Counted from the first letter of the stretch, positions 26,986-35,163 are shown. The stretch is 64,000 nt of DNA from Acidimicrobiia bacterium UBA5794 (GCA_002418265.1 DIDS01000011.1:33762-97761), one strand, 5' to 3'. The notes: generated by a model from the letters alone, not told the origin. Translations and numbers: made by a program.

Positions 26986-27789
26986 TTGGCCAACGTGGCC
27001 GATAGGGCGCCGTCGCACGGCAAGGTCGTCGCGATCGCGAACCAGAAGGGTGGGGTTGGGAAATCGACGACCGCCATAAACCTGGGTGCTGGCCTTGCTT
27101 TGCAAGGAGAAGCCGTTCTCATTATCGACCTTGACCCCCAAGGAAATACGAGTTCTGGGCTGGGAATTGACCGATCTTCGATTGAGCTTTCCACCTATGA
27201 ATTGCTTGTGGACGATGACGTGTCGATCAGTGATGTTCTCGAGCCAACTTCAGTGAAGGGCCTCCACGTCGTGCCAGCGACAATCGAGCTTGCGGGAGCC
27301 GAGATCGAACTCGTCTCACTCTTCTCACGAGAGCAGCGCCTCAAGAATGGAATGGCAGAGGTCCTCGACGACTATGACTTCATCCTGATTGATTGTCCGC
27401 CTTCGCTCGGTCTACTGACCATCAATGGTCTGACGGCGGCCGACGAGGTGCTGATTCCGATCCAGTGTGAATACTACGCACTCGAAGGGGTGAGCCAACT
27501 TGCTCGCAACATTGCACTGGTCAAACAGAACATCAACCCTAAGCTAGAGGTTGAAGGTGTGGTGCTCACGATGTTTGATGGAAGAACGACACTTGCGTCC
27601 GATGTGGTAACGCAGGTTCGTGAGCATTTCGGGGAGAAAGCATATAAGACGGTGATTCCTCGAACCGTTCGGCTCAGTGAAGCGCCGTCGTATGGGGAGC
27701 CGATCGAGGCATACGATCCGATGTCACGGGGTGCAATAGCGTACCGAGAGTTAGCCAGAGAGTTCAGGAGACGACATGGCCGCACGTAA
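26986..27789 (+). CDS. parA: Chromosome partitioning ATPase ParA
   Basis: 267 aa from TTG 26986 (GTG 26995 is the alternative). Deviant Walker A KGGVGKSTTAINLG (residues about 21-34), Walker A' DLDPQGNTSSGLG and Walker B FILIDCPPSLGLL. No N-terminal DNA-binding extension, so it is the chromosomal Soj type. It moves the ParB-parS complex after replication. The stop overlaps the parB start. Confidence 0.95.
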   Translation: MANVADRAPSHGKVVAIANQKGGVGKSTTAINLGAGLALQGEAVLIIDLDPQGNTSSGLGIDRSSIELSTYELLVDDDVSISDVLEPTSVKGLHVVPATIELAGAEIELVSLFSREQRLKNGMAEVLDDYDFILIDCPPSLGLLTINGLTAADEVLIPIQCEYYALEGVSQLARNIALVKQNINPKLEVEGVVLTMFDGRTTLASDVVTQVREHFGEKAYKTVIPRTVRLSEAPSYGEPIEAYDPMSRGAIAYRELAREFRRRHGRT

Positions 27790-28630
27790 GGGCGGACTGG
27801 GGCGCGGACTTGACGCTCTGATCCCGCAAGACCATCCCATGGGCGGATTCGCCGATGTCCCGGTCAAAGACATCGATCCGAATCCAAAACAACCTCGCTC
27901 GGACTTTGACCAGGCAGGACTTGATTCTCTGGCGGCTTCGATTTCGGCAGTTGGACTCCTCCAACCGATTGTGGTCCGGGCCGAGGGCACCCGATACGTG
28001 CTCGTGGCTGGCGAACGAAGACTGAGGGCAGCCAAGCAGGCCGGTCTTGCGACGATTCCAGCCGTGATTCGAGATGCCACCAAGGATGAGTCGAACCTGA
28101 CCGAGGCCCTCATCGAGAATCTTCAGCGTCAAGATCTCACGGCACTTGAGGAGGCCGCTGCATTCAATGAACTTCTGGAAGATTATGGAATGACCCATGA
28201 ACAGGTGGCAGAACAGGTTGGCCGGAGCCGGAGCGCGGTCACCAATACCGTGCGTCTCTTGCAACTGCCCGCACCTATCCAGGCAATGCTTGCATCAGGG
28301 GCTCTCTCGGCCGGTCATGCCAGAGCCTTGTTGGGATCCGAGGATGATACCTACGCCATACATATCGCCGAAAGGGCTGTGGCGGAAGGGTGGACGGTCC
28401 GCAGGGTGGAAGAGGCAATCCGACTTCGTGGAACGCAGGGGCGTGGCGGTACGAGTACGGCTACCACGTCTGTTCGTCCAGCGGCGATCATCGAGCTCGA
28501 GGACAAACTCCAGGAGAAGCTCGGAACCAAGGTCAAGATCGACTACCGGGGCAAGGGTGGTCGAATCACGATCCGGTATGCGTCCTCAGCCGACCTTGAG
28601 CGAATCTACCGACACCTGTTTGGTGAGTGA
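27776..28630 (+). CDS. parB: Chromosome partitioning protein ParB
   Basis: 284 aa. CTPase/ParB box with VLVAGERRLRAAKQAG and ALIENLQRQDLTALEEA, a central helix-turn-helix (HEQVAEQVGRSRSAVTNTVRLLQLP) and a C-terminal dimerisation segment ending RIYRHLFGE. It binds the parS sites at 26.2 kb. Starts inside the parA frame, 14-base overlap. Confidence 0.95.
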   Translation: MAARKGGLGRGLDALIPQDHPMGGFADVPVKDIDPNPKQPRSDFDQAGLDSLAASISAVGLLQPIVVRAEGTRYVLVAGERRLRAAKQAGLATIPAVIRDATKDESNLTEALIENLQRQDLTALEEAAAFNELLEDYGMTHEQVAEQVGRSRSAVTNTVRLLQLPAPIQAMLASGALSAGHARALLGSEDDTYAIHIAERAVAEGWTVRRVEEAIRLRGTQGRGGTSTATTSVRPAAIIELEDKLQEKLGTKVKIDYRGKGGRITIRYASSADLERIYRHLFGE

Positions 28631-28639
28631 ACAAGAATT

Positions 28640-28709
28640 CCGATGACCGATGACCGATGACCGATGACCGATGACCGATGACCGATGACCGATGACCGAT
28701 GACCGATGA
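28640..28709. repeat. Tandem array of 10 copies of the heptamer CCGATGA
   Basis: Seventy bases made of ten exact copies with no spacers. Seven is a multiple that would shift any reading frame, and the array lies just after the parB stop. It is not a CRISPR. Copy number probably varies between isolates by replication slippage. Confidence 0.97.
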
Positions 28710-28763
28710 GGCGAGTCAGCGACCGCTGGTCGATGTCTGACTTCTGACTTGTGACTTCTGACT

Positions 28764-28907
28764 GACGGGGCTCGCAGGCTCGCACGCCCCCCTGATTCGA
28801 CTACGTCGAATCCGTCCCCCCTCAAGGGGGGACGGTGGGTGGTGTCTTTCACACCCGTCCTCCCGCTTGCGGGGGGACGCGCCGAGCGCAGCGAGGTGCA
28901 GGGGGGC
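28764..28907. repeat. Hairpin-rich intergenic repeat, copy A1 (modules i-v)
   Basis: Module i is the GC-rich GGGGCTCGCAGGCTCGCACG. Module ii is the palindrome GATTCGAC-TAC-GTCGAATC (28794-28812). Module iii is GTCCCCCCT-CA-AGGGGGGAC (28814-28833). Module iv is a CGTCCTCCCGC/GCGGGGGGACG stem (28856-28879), and module v ends in CAGGGGGGC. The same modules occur at 44565-44715. Boundaries are set by agreement between copies. Confidence 0.85.
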
Positions 28908-28935
28908 TTTCCGACTTCTGACGTCTGACCTCTGG

Positions 28936-29007
28936 GAGACGGGGCTCGCAGGCTCGCACGCCCCCCTGATTCGACTACGTCGAATCCGTCCCCCCTGAAG
29001 GGGGGAC
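28936..29007. repeat. Hairpin-rich intergenic repeat, copy A2 (modules i-iii)
   Basis: A second near-identical copy of modules i to iii, 172 bases after A1 and in the same orientation. The palindrome is 28968-28986 and the G/C stem 28988-29007 with a GA loop. It runs into the 3' end of the cwlM-like gene and encodes its last ten residues and stop. Confidence 0.9.
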
Positions 29008-29964
29008 GCGACTTTGTTCGTAGAGGCCGGCGACGGCGTTTGCCACGATTCGGCCAGCTCGCCGGTTCATCGATCGCAGAGCGACCACGACCGCCGGTGC
29101 CCTCGTCTCCTTGAGAATCGGCATGGCCCGGCCGTATGCTCTGACTCCCAGCCGGTCTCCGATGTGCTCGGCGATCGCCATTCCTGCCTCCGAGTGGCTG
29201 TGTTCAGAGCTGAAGTAGTAGATGCCTTCGTCAATCTTGTTGGGAACAAGGAAGCCGACGACGAGATTCACATTCGATTTGTTCGCCTTCTGTGAACGGC
29301 GTCGCGGCGGAGGGATCGTATCAATTGAGCGACTCAGAAGCGGAATGCCTCCCAGAATCTGGATGGCGAGCGTTGCTTCCATGGCCGCGGTCCACGTCGC
29401 TTCTGCTTCCTTCGGCGAGCGACACTCCGGGTCAATGTAGATGAGTTGCCCGGCGATGGTCGGTGGAAGGGTGTCAAGCCACTGGCGTTCGCGTACGGCC
29501 TCGCGACCCTCTTTCTGCGTTGCAAGATCGACCAGTTTCAACTCCTCGGCAACAGCGACGCCGGCTATGCCGTCCTCAGCCATCTGGCGATTGTGTTGGA
29601 AGTCGAGGAGTCCACTGAGCGTGTCGGGACCGAAGATGCCGTCCACCTTTCCCGTTTCGAACCCAAGCGAGTTGAGTCGTGCTTGAAGTTCGGCCACGTC
29701 ATCCCCGCGCATCATCGGGATCCGGTGGTAGAGCATTCGGTCGCCGAGCCGATAGCCGGCCTCAACGAGGGAACGCCATGTTTCGGGACCTACGATGCCG
29801 TCAGACGGAAGACCACGAGATGCCTGGAACTCGGCGACGGCCTGATGGGTTCCGGCACCAAATATGCCGTGAGTATCGTCGCCATACGTGAACCCGAGCG
29901 CGCTCAGGCGATCCTGAACGTCAATGACAGGTGCACCGCGGTCGCCTTTGTGGTAGAGCCTCAC
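28975..29964 (-). CDS. cwlM: CwlM-like protein: two peptidoglycan-binding repeats and a degenerate amidase_3 domain
   Basis: 329 aa. Two PG_binding_1 repeats (about 8-66 and 86-141; both with the DG-I-G/FGP-T pattern) precede an amidase_3-like domain (about 172-312). Place and architecture match mycobacterial CwlM, a cytoplasmic regulator of MurA, next to trxA. No signal peptide. The zinc-histidine motif of true amidases (DPGHGG) reads DPECRS here, and the second, expected in a S-I-H-A-N context, reads VVGFLVPN, so catalysis is unlikely. Residues 320-329 come from repeat copy A2. GTG start at 29964. Confidence 0.82.
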   Translation of the reverse strand: MRLYHKGDRGAPVIDVQDRLSALGFTYGDDTHGIFGAGTHQAVAEFQASRGLPSDGIVGPETWRSLVEAGYRLGDRMLYHRIPMMRGDDVAELQARLNSLGFETGKVDGIFGPDTLSGLLDFQHNRQMAEDGIAGVAVAEELKLVDLATQKEGREAVRERQWLDTLPPTIAGQLIYIDPECRSPKEAEATWTAAMEATLAIQILGGIPLLSRSIDTIPPPRRRSQKANKSNVNLVVGFLVPNKIDEGIYYFSSEHSHSEAGMAIAEHIGDRLGVRAYGRAMPILKETRAPAVVVALRSMNRRAGRIVANAVAGLYEQSRVPPSGGTDST

Positions 29965-29999
29965 AGCGCAATCGTTGCAGAAACGGCGCTATAGGTCTG

Positions 30000-30329
30000 T
30001 CACTTGTTGGTGAACTCGGAGAGTTCCGATACAAGCTGTGCCTTCGAGCGAGCACCGATGAGCCGCCGCTTTTCCTCTCCATTTTGGAACACGATCATCG
30101 TTGGGATGCTCATGACAGAGTGGGCAGACGCGATCGCAGGGTTCTCGTCGATGTTCAGTTTGGCCACATTGAGCTTGCCCTCGTTCTCGGCGGCGAGCTC
30201 CTCAAGGGGTCCATTCATCATCTTGCATGGACCACACCACTCTGCCCAGAAGTCGACGAGTGTTGGAATATCCGATTGGATCGTCGCTTCAAAGTCGCCC
30301 TCGGTGACCGTCATCGTGTTCTGACCCAT
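30000..30329 (-). CDS. trxA: Thioredoxin
   Basis: 109 aa from ATG 30329 (GGAGAAC upstream; an in-frame start at 30359 has none). Active site WCGPC in FWAEWCGPCKMM, cis-proline in SIPTMIVF. Cytosolic disulfide reductase, recycled by TrxB encoded 26 bases upstream. Confidence 0.95.
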   Translation of the reverse strand: MGQNTMTVTEGDFEATIQSDIPTLVDFWAEWCGPCKMMNGPLEELAAENEGKLNVAKLNIDENPAIASAHSVMSIPTMIVFQNGEEKRRLIGARSKAQLVSELSEFTNK

Positions 30330-30355
30330 GGTGTGTGTTCTCCTGTCCTGTCGAA

Positions 30356-31318
30356 TCAACCGACTTTTGAATGCTCTGATTCCATCGTGGCGGCCGGTAC
30401 GTCCTGGGACTCGAGCCAGCGCTCAGCATCAAGCGCCGCTTGACATCCGAGTCCCGCCGCAGTGACGGCTTGGCGATACACCTTGTCCGCCACATCGCCC
30501 GCCGCATACACGCCCTCCACAGACGTGAGGGTTGTTCCGGCTTTGGTGATGATGTAGCCGTCATCGTCGAGCTCAAGATGATCGACGAAGACCTTGGTAT
30601 TCGGATCGTGGCCGATGGCGACAAAGACGCCGTCGGCCGGGAAATCACTGATTTCATCTGAGATCACGTTGCGAAGCTTGACCCCTTCGACAACGGTTTC
30701 ACCGTAAACCTCATCGACAACGCTGTTCCATATGACATCGATCTTTGGATGGTTGAAGACACGGTCACTCATGATTGCGGAAGCTCGGAACTCATCCCTG
30801 CGATGTACGACCGTGACCTTTGAAGCGAACTTTGTCAAGAACAGCGCTTCCTCCATTGCTGAATCGCCACCTCCAACGACCACGAGTTCCTTGTCGCGGA
30901 AGAAGAATCCGTCACAGGTCGCACATGCCGATACGCCGTAGCCCGTCAACCGTTCCTCGCCGGGAACCCTGAGCCATCGCGCTGAGGCACCGGTCGAGAC
31001 AATCACACTGTCGGCTTCGTAGAGGTCCTCGCCGACCCAAATCTTGAAGGGACGTTGTGAGAAATCCACCCGTGAGACATCTGACGTGACGATCCGAGTT
31101 CCGAATCGCTCCGCCTGTTTGCGCATCTGTTCCATCAGGTCGGGACCCATGATGCCGTCAGGAAAGCCCGGATAGTTCTCGACATCGGTCGTGATCATGA
31201 GCTGACCGCCACGTTCCATGCCCTCGACCATGAGCGGCTCAAGGCCTGCCCGAGCAGCGTAGATTGCTGCCGTGAGGCCAGCCGGTCCACTTCCGATGAT
31301 GACCATTGTTTCTGACAT
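30356..31318 (-). CDS. trxB: Thioredoxin reductase
   Basis: 320 aa from ATG 31318 (AGGAGAC upstream), not the 5' extension to 31519. FAD-binding GSGPAGLTAAIYAARAG near the N-terminus, redox pair CATC in SACATCDGFFFRDKE, NADPH motif GGGDSAMEEALFL and a second FAD motif GVYAAGDVADK. Reduces thioredoxin with NADPH. Confidence 0.96.
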   Translation of the reverse strand: MSETMVIIGSGPAGLTAAIYAARAGLEPLMVEGMERGGQLMITTDVENYPGFPDGIMGPDLMEQMRKQAERFGTRIVTSDVSRVDFSQRPFKIWVGEDLYEADSVIVSTGASARWLRVPGEERLTGYGVSACATCDGFFFRDKELVVVGGGDSAMEEALFLTKFASKVTVVHRRDEFRASAIMSDRVFNHPKIDVIWNSVVDEVYGETVVEGVKLRNVISDEISDFPADGVFVAIGHDPNTKVFVDHLELDDDGYIITKAGTTLTSVEGVYAAGDVADKVYRQAVTAAGLGCQAALDAERWLESQDVPAATMESEHSKVG

Positions 31319-31332
31319 CGCGTCTCCTGGCA

Positions 31333-31626
31333 CTACTTGCGATCTTGGGGATATCGCCGGATCCAAACGATCGCTCCGGCAAGGGTGAGAATCGCACCCA
31401 CCACCGCGTATGCGACTTCTGTTCCCATCAGCGCACCCAGGGCACGGAATATTCCTACCAGCAGCCAGAAGACGGCCATGGCGATGGCCGCAAAAAGGAT
31501 GAGCCCAACAGCCGTCCACGTGATGGCGACGGCAGCGCGGTCGACCGTGAGCTCGCGTACCTTGGTAGCGATCAGCTCAAGGAGATCGGCGATGCGCGCA
31601 GAGAGCGGTTGATTGGTTTCGGCCAT
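31333..31626 (-). CDS. Small two-helix membrane protein
   Basis: 97 aa from ATG 31626. A short cytoplasmic-looking N-terminus (ADLLELIATKVRELTVDRA) is followed by two hydrophobic segments (about 33-57 and 66-90) and ends WIRRYPQDRK. No family recognised. It sits between the anti-sigma factor and trxB in one minus-strand run; its role is unknown. No clear ribosome-binding site. Confidence 0.6.
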   Translation of the reverse strand: MAETNQPLSARIADLLELIATKVRELTVDRAAVAITWTAVGLILFAAIAMAVFWLLVGIFRALGALMGTEVAYAVVGAILTLAGAIVWIRRYPQDRK

Positions 31627-31658
31627 GAACCGCAGATTAGTCCCCGCTGACGCCGAGC

Positions 31659-32456
31659 TCAGTCTGTGGTGTCCACAACGCTGCAATCGGCGAGATCCAC
31701 GCTCACCACCTGATCGATGCCGGACGCAGTCGTGATACCAAAATGGACGATGGTGGTTCCACGATCATGCTCAGCGCCGAGGATCAGTGCACTCGTGACG
31801 TTTCCCGCCAGATAATCGATGAGCTCGTCGCGACAACTATCCAGATCTGCCCGATCGATCACCACGTCAGTCCTGTAGCCGAGGCCCTCAAGTACATCCT
31901 GGACCGCTTCTTCGTCGGACTCTCCCGAGAGGGCGTAGAGCAGCTCGTCCGGATCGATGTCTTCCATTCCCTTGACGTCGATCAGGCCGTCTTTTTCCGA
32001 TGTTTGATCAGATTCCGCCACCGCGTCCGGTGCTGGAGGTGCTCCCGCTGTTGGGGCTTCCGTACGGGTGGTCTCGGCGACTTGGATCGCCGCGATATTG
32101 GTGGAGTCATCGCTGGTTGATGGAAGAACGACGATGGCTGCTACGACCGCTGCGGTTGCTGCAAGCCCAGCCACGGGTAGCCACCACCGTTGCTTCGTTG
32201 TCTGACGCCGCGGTGCGGTTGTGGCCGTTTCGAGGTGAAGCTCTGTTCTCAGATTGGTTCGGAGCGTGTCGCGTTCATTCCCTGTCAGGCGCACCGGTTC
32301 GATCTCAGAAAGCAAGGCGTGGACTCTGGCTTGCTCGGCGAATTCCTGCGACAGTTCACGACTCGCTTGGACGCGCGACATCGCCGCCTCGGCATCCTCT
32401 GTGCTGAGGCGACCTCCAACAAGATCGAGGATGAGATCGCGGTCGCGGTCGTTCAT
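31659..32456 (-). CDS. Anti-sigma factor-like membrane protein
   Basis: 265 aa. The N-terminal ~90 residues are soluble and acidic-basic mixed, as in RsmM-type anti-sigma factors. One TM segment follows (about 92-112, WWLPVAGLAATAAVVAAIVVL). The outer domain is rich in Thr, Ala and Asp with two cysteines (DSCRDEL, LADCSVV) that may form a disulfide. Starts in a 4-base overlap with the sigma-factor stop, so the pair is coupled; it most likely holds the sigma factor inactive. Confidence 0.78.
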   Translation of the reverse strand: MNDRDRDLILDLVGGRLSTEDAEAAMSRVQASRELSQEFAEQARVHALLSEIEPVRLTGNERDTLRTNLRTELHLETATTAPRRQTTKQRWWLPVAGLAATAAVVAAIVVLPSTSDDSTNIAAIQVAETTRTEAPTAGAPPAPDAVAESDQTSEKDGLIDVKGMEDIDPDELLYALSGESDEEAVQDVLEGLGYRTDVVIDRADLDSCRDELIDYLAGNVTSALILGAEHDRGTTIVHFGITTASGIDQVVSVDLADCSVVDTTD

Positions 32457-33037
32457 GTTTCTCCGTCGTCAGGTATTAGAGGCTCGCCACGGGTGTTGAG
32501 GTTCCCAAGTTCTTTGGCCAAAAGCTTACGCGCACGAAAGAGCCTGCTCTTGATCGTTCCTTGCGGTACCTCAAGGACATCGCTCGCCTGCTCCAGGGAC
32601 ATGCCCTGGAGATCGACAAGGACAACTGCCGCCCGGAACTCGTCACTGAGCGTTGTAAGTGCAGCGTCGATGTCAGGGCGGATCTCTACGGCATCGAATG
32701 GATCCATACTTGCCACATCGATAGGATCGTGATCTTGGGGCAGATTCTCGACCATCTTGCGTTTCTTGCGCCGAAGATGGTCGTAACACGTGTTGACGGC
32801 GACTCGGTACAGCCATGTGGAAAAGGCAGCCTTGGCTTGGAATCGATCAGCTTTCCGAAACACCGTGAGAAACGTGTCTTGGGTGGCATCCAGAGCCTCT
32901 TCTCGATCTCGGAGCATGCGGAGGCAGACAGCGAACACGCGGTCCTCATGTGCCTCCATCAGATCGTTGAATGCCGCGACATCGCCTTGGAGATACCGAT
33001 CGATGAGCTCGACGTCGAGGTGGGCGCGGTCAGTCAT
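32453..33037 (-). CDS. sigM: ECF RNA polymerase sigma factor (SigM-like)
   Basis: About 194 aa from ATG 33037 (an in-frame ATG at 33073 is the alternative; neither has a good ribosome-binding site). Region 2 has EEALDATQDTFLTVFRKADRF and STWLYRVAVNTCYDHLRRKKRK; region 4 has LVDLQGMSLEQASDVLEVPQGTIKSRLFRARKLL. Place between the pseudokinase gene and the anti-sigma factor matches mycobacterial sigM, which supports the symbol. It probably redirects transcription under stress; target promoters are unknown. Confidence 0.85.
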   Translation of the reverse strand: MTDRAHLDVELIDRYLQGDVAAFNDLMEAHEDRVFAVCLRMLRDREEALDATQDTFLTVFRKADRFQAKAAFSTWLYRVAVNTCYDHLRRKKRKMVENLPQDHDPIDVASMDPFDAVEIRPDIDAALTTLSDEFRAAVVLVDLQGMSLEQASDVLEVPQGTIKSRLFRARKLLAKELGNLNTRGEPLIPDDGET

Positions 33038-33101
33038 GTGCGGTGGAGAGTAGACGTCGCCATGCCCGGACAACCGATGTTGCTACCCGCTGCGGGGAGC
33101 G

Positions 33102-34388
33102 CTACGACGCGAACCGCACCTCGTTGATCACGGCCTGATATGAGCCATCTGGACGTACCGGAAGGTCAACGAGCCAGAGACGCCAGACACCTCCGCCACG
33201 TACCGGGAGTTGGATTTGGATTTCCGATGCCTGGAGGGTTCCACGAGCGATGTGCTCCCACCGGGCCGGATCGTCGGGGATCGCATCGGCCCAGCTGACA
33301 CGGAAGGTTGTTCCCGATGACCCTCGCACGAACATGGATGTGGGCGTCCCCGCCACATCGAACACGAGACCCGCCCCTTCCTTGAGTTCTCCGATTGGTC
33401 GGGAATAGGCCTCCGTACGCCACGACGTCGAAGGATCACCATCGACAACGTATTGCACCTCATCGTCACTTTCGGTTCCATCGCCAAGCGGGTCGTATAC
33501 GACGACATGGGAATCGAGGGAATCTGGGTCCTTCGGGCTACCGATCTCAATGGGAATGGTGGACGTGGGTCCCGTGGCCTCACCTCCGACGGGGTATAGG
33601 AACGGCGAGTCTGGATCGAAGTCCGCAGCGATCCCGACTGCTGCGATGAGGGCGATCGCCATACCGATGAGTGTCAATACCACGAGTGATCGCCATGGCC
33701 GGACCGGTGGGGAATCCTCGATGGGTTCAAATGCAACAGATGACAGGTGGGCCCCAAGAGTGGCGGCATCCAATTGCCCTGCTATGCCTGCCTTGAGTGC
33801 GGCGTCGATCTCGGGGTTGACACCGGTCAGAACGGCTGATGGCATCACGGATGGATCATCTGTTCCGGTCAGACCGGCTCGAAGTACCTCGGCAAGGGCC
33901 CGAGTGTCACTCGCCTGATCTTTCCAACGGGGTTGCCGCCCAAAAGCACCGATCTTGGCGGGATGTGCGGCAGAAAAGTGGACCGCAGAGGTATCGATTG
34001 CTCCATGGACCCCGCCGGTTGCATGAAACCGTGCCAACGCCACGCACAGTCCCGAGGCGTTCGGCAGGAACTCCTCAACCGGGAGTCCCTCCCCAGCACG
34101 AATGCGGTCAGCGAACGAAACACCGCCGTCCCACTCACTCACCGAATACGCTGACGCCGATGTCTCTCCCGCAGCGAAGACCTTCTGGAGATGAAGCTCT
34201 GTGAGGGCAGCCGCTGCGCGAACTCCTCCGAGGAATGATCCGTGTCGATCATGGGATGCCTCGGGTGCGAGGTAACGCACGAGGACGGGTCGATCGAGTT
34301 GCGCGTCCTGTGCAAGCCATTCCTCGATGTCGCCGTCACTACCCAGGCGAATGTTGAGGCGATACCGCTCAGGGAGACGAGGAGGCAT
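33102..34388 (-). CDS. Membrane-anchored pseudokinase with extracellular discoidin-like domain
   Basis: 428 aa. Residues 8-215 look like a Ser/Thr kinase fold, but the HRD position reads HGA (128-130) and the DFG position GAFG, so it should not phosphorylate. One TM (about 233-255) and an outer beta-rich domain with DGDPSTSWRTEAY and FRVSWADA follow. This equals the C-terminal half of mycobacterial Rv3910 (MviN/MurJ fused to a pseudokinase). Here no MurJ part is attached or present nearby. In mycobacteria the pseudokinase recruits FhaA to the lipid II flippase; a similar scaffold role is inferred. Confidence 0.72.
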   Translation of the reverse strand: MPPRLPERYRLNIRLGSDGDIEEWLAQDAQLDRPVLVRYLAPEASHDRHGSFLGGVRAAAALTELHLQKVFAAGETSASAYSVSEWDGGVSFADRIRAGEGLPVEEFLPNASGLCVALARFHATGGVHGAIDTSAVHFSAAHPAKIGAFGRQPRWKDQASDTRALAEVLRAGLTGTDDPSVMPSAVLTGVNPEIDAALKAGIAGQLDAATLGAHLSSVAFEPIEDSPPVRPWRSLVVLTLIGMAIALIAAVGIAADFDPDSPFLYPVGGEATGPTSTIPIEIGSPKDPDSLDSHVVVYDPLGDGTESDDEVQYVVDGDPSTSWRTEAYSRPIGELKEGAGLVFDVAGTPTSMFVRGSSGTTFRVSWADAIPDDPARWEHIARGTLQASEIQIQLPVRGGGVWRLWLVDLPVRPDGSYQAVINEVRFAS

Positions 34389-34428
34389 CAGTGCACCCTC
34401 AATGCGGCGGGGGGTGCTGACGACCTCA

Positions 34429-35163
34429 TTAGCCCGCCCGCAGGACAGCCAGGGACTCGGGGAGAAGTACGTAGCCCTCGGACTCGTAGAGCGAAATCGC
34501 TTGTTCGTTCTCTGACTTGGTGTTGAGCAGCAGGGCCTTGGAACCGGAGCGTCTTGCGCCGCGCGCCACGGCGCGGATGAGGCTTCGTCCCATCCCTTGC
34601 CCCTGCCACTTGGGATGAACGGCTACTCGCTGGAGGTAGGAGATCGCGTGACCGTAGCCGACAATGGCGTAGCCCGTTGCACCCTCGTCTCCATCCTTGA
34701 TGATGAAGGTGTCCGACTTGGCAGTTGCATGCGTTGCCTCATCAAGGGCGTTGCGGTCGAACCGCCAGAATCCTTCGAAGGCAGCCTGATCGATGCACAG
34801 CAACACGTCGAGATCGACCTCGGCGCTGCGGTGGACGAGATGGTTCGGGGCAGGGACATCACGATCGAGCGACAACCGCATCAGCGCAAGATCAATGTCG
34901 GGAACGAAACCGGCAGATTCCCACGGCGGTCGCGCAGACTCTGCAAGCGGCGTCGACAGGACTGACGGCGCACCGAGATCCATGAGGCGCTGAGTACAGT
35001 CTGACAGGAAGCCGGATCCTCCTCGAACAAGGCGGAGATGGGCATCGTCGAACGTGTCGTTCCATGGCCGAGCCTCGGCTCTTGCCCATCCCCGTCGCAA
35101 TGAGACGGAACCCGGCCATGAGCCGCGCTGGAAGACCCGATACGTCGTGTCGGCTGTTGCCAT
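34429..35163 (-). CDS. GNAT-family N-acetyltransferase
   Basis: 244 aa from ATG 35163 (GGAGGGAC just before; ATG 35187 is also in frame). The C-terminal GNAT core has the acetyl-CoA motif VHPKWQGQGMGRSLI with the Q-G-x-G loop and LNTKSENEQAISLYESEGY. The N-terminal half is a degenerate second GNAT-like region. It corresponds in place to Rv3909. Substrate unknown. Confidence 0.8.
   Translation of the reverse strand: MATADTTYRVFQRGSWPGSVSLRRGWARAEARPWNDTFDDAHLRLVRGGSGFLSDCTQRLMDLGAPSVLSTPLAESARPPWESAGFVPDIDLALMRLSLDRDVPAPNHLVHRSAEVDLDVLLCIDQAAFEGFWRFDRNALDEATHATAKSDTFIIKDGDEGATGYAIVGYGHAISYLQRVAVHPKWQGQGMGRSLIRAVARGARRSGSKALLLNTKSENEQAISLYESEGYVLLPESLAVLRAG

Larger units (their letters stand above)
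28631..28974. other. Repeat-filled gap between convergent parB and cwlM genes
   Basis: The gap holds, in order, a 10-copy heptamer array, a tract of imperfect GACTTCTGAC/GTGACTTCTGAC units (28737-28765), copy A1 of the hairpin repeat, another such tract (28913-28935) and most of copy A2. No gene can be supported here. Confidence 0.85.

Noticed and set aside
28640..28709. CRISPR array
   Set aside because: Units are 7 bp with no spacers and no cas genes are near. It is a simple tandem repeat.
28764..29007. Insertion sequence or transposon remnant
   Set aside because: No transposase fragment, terminal inverted repeats of usual length, or target-site duplication can be seen. Kept as a repeat family of unknown origin.
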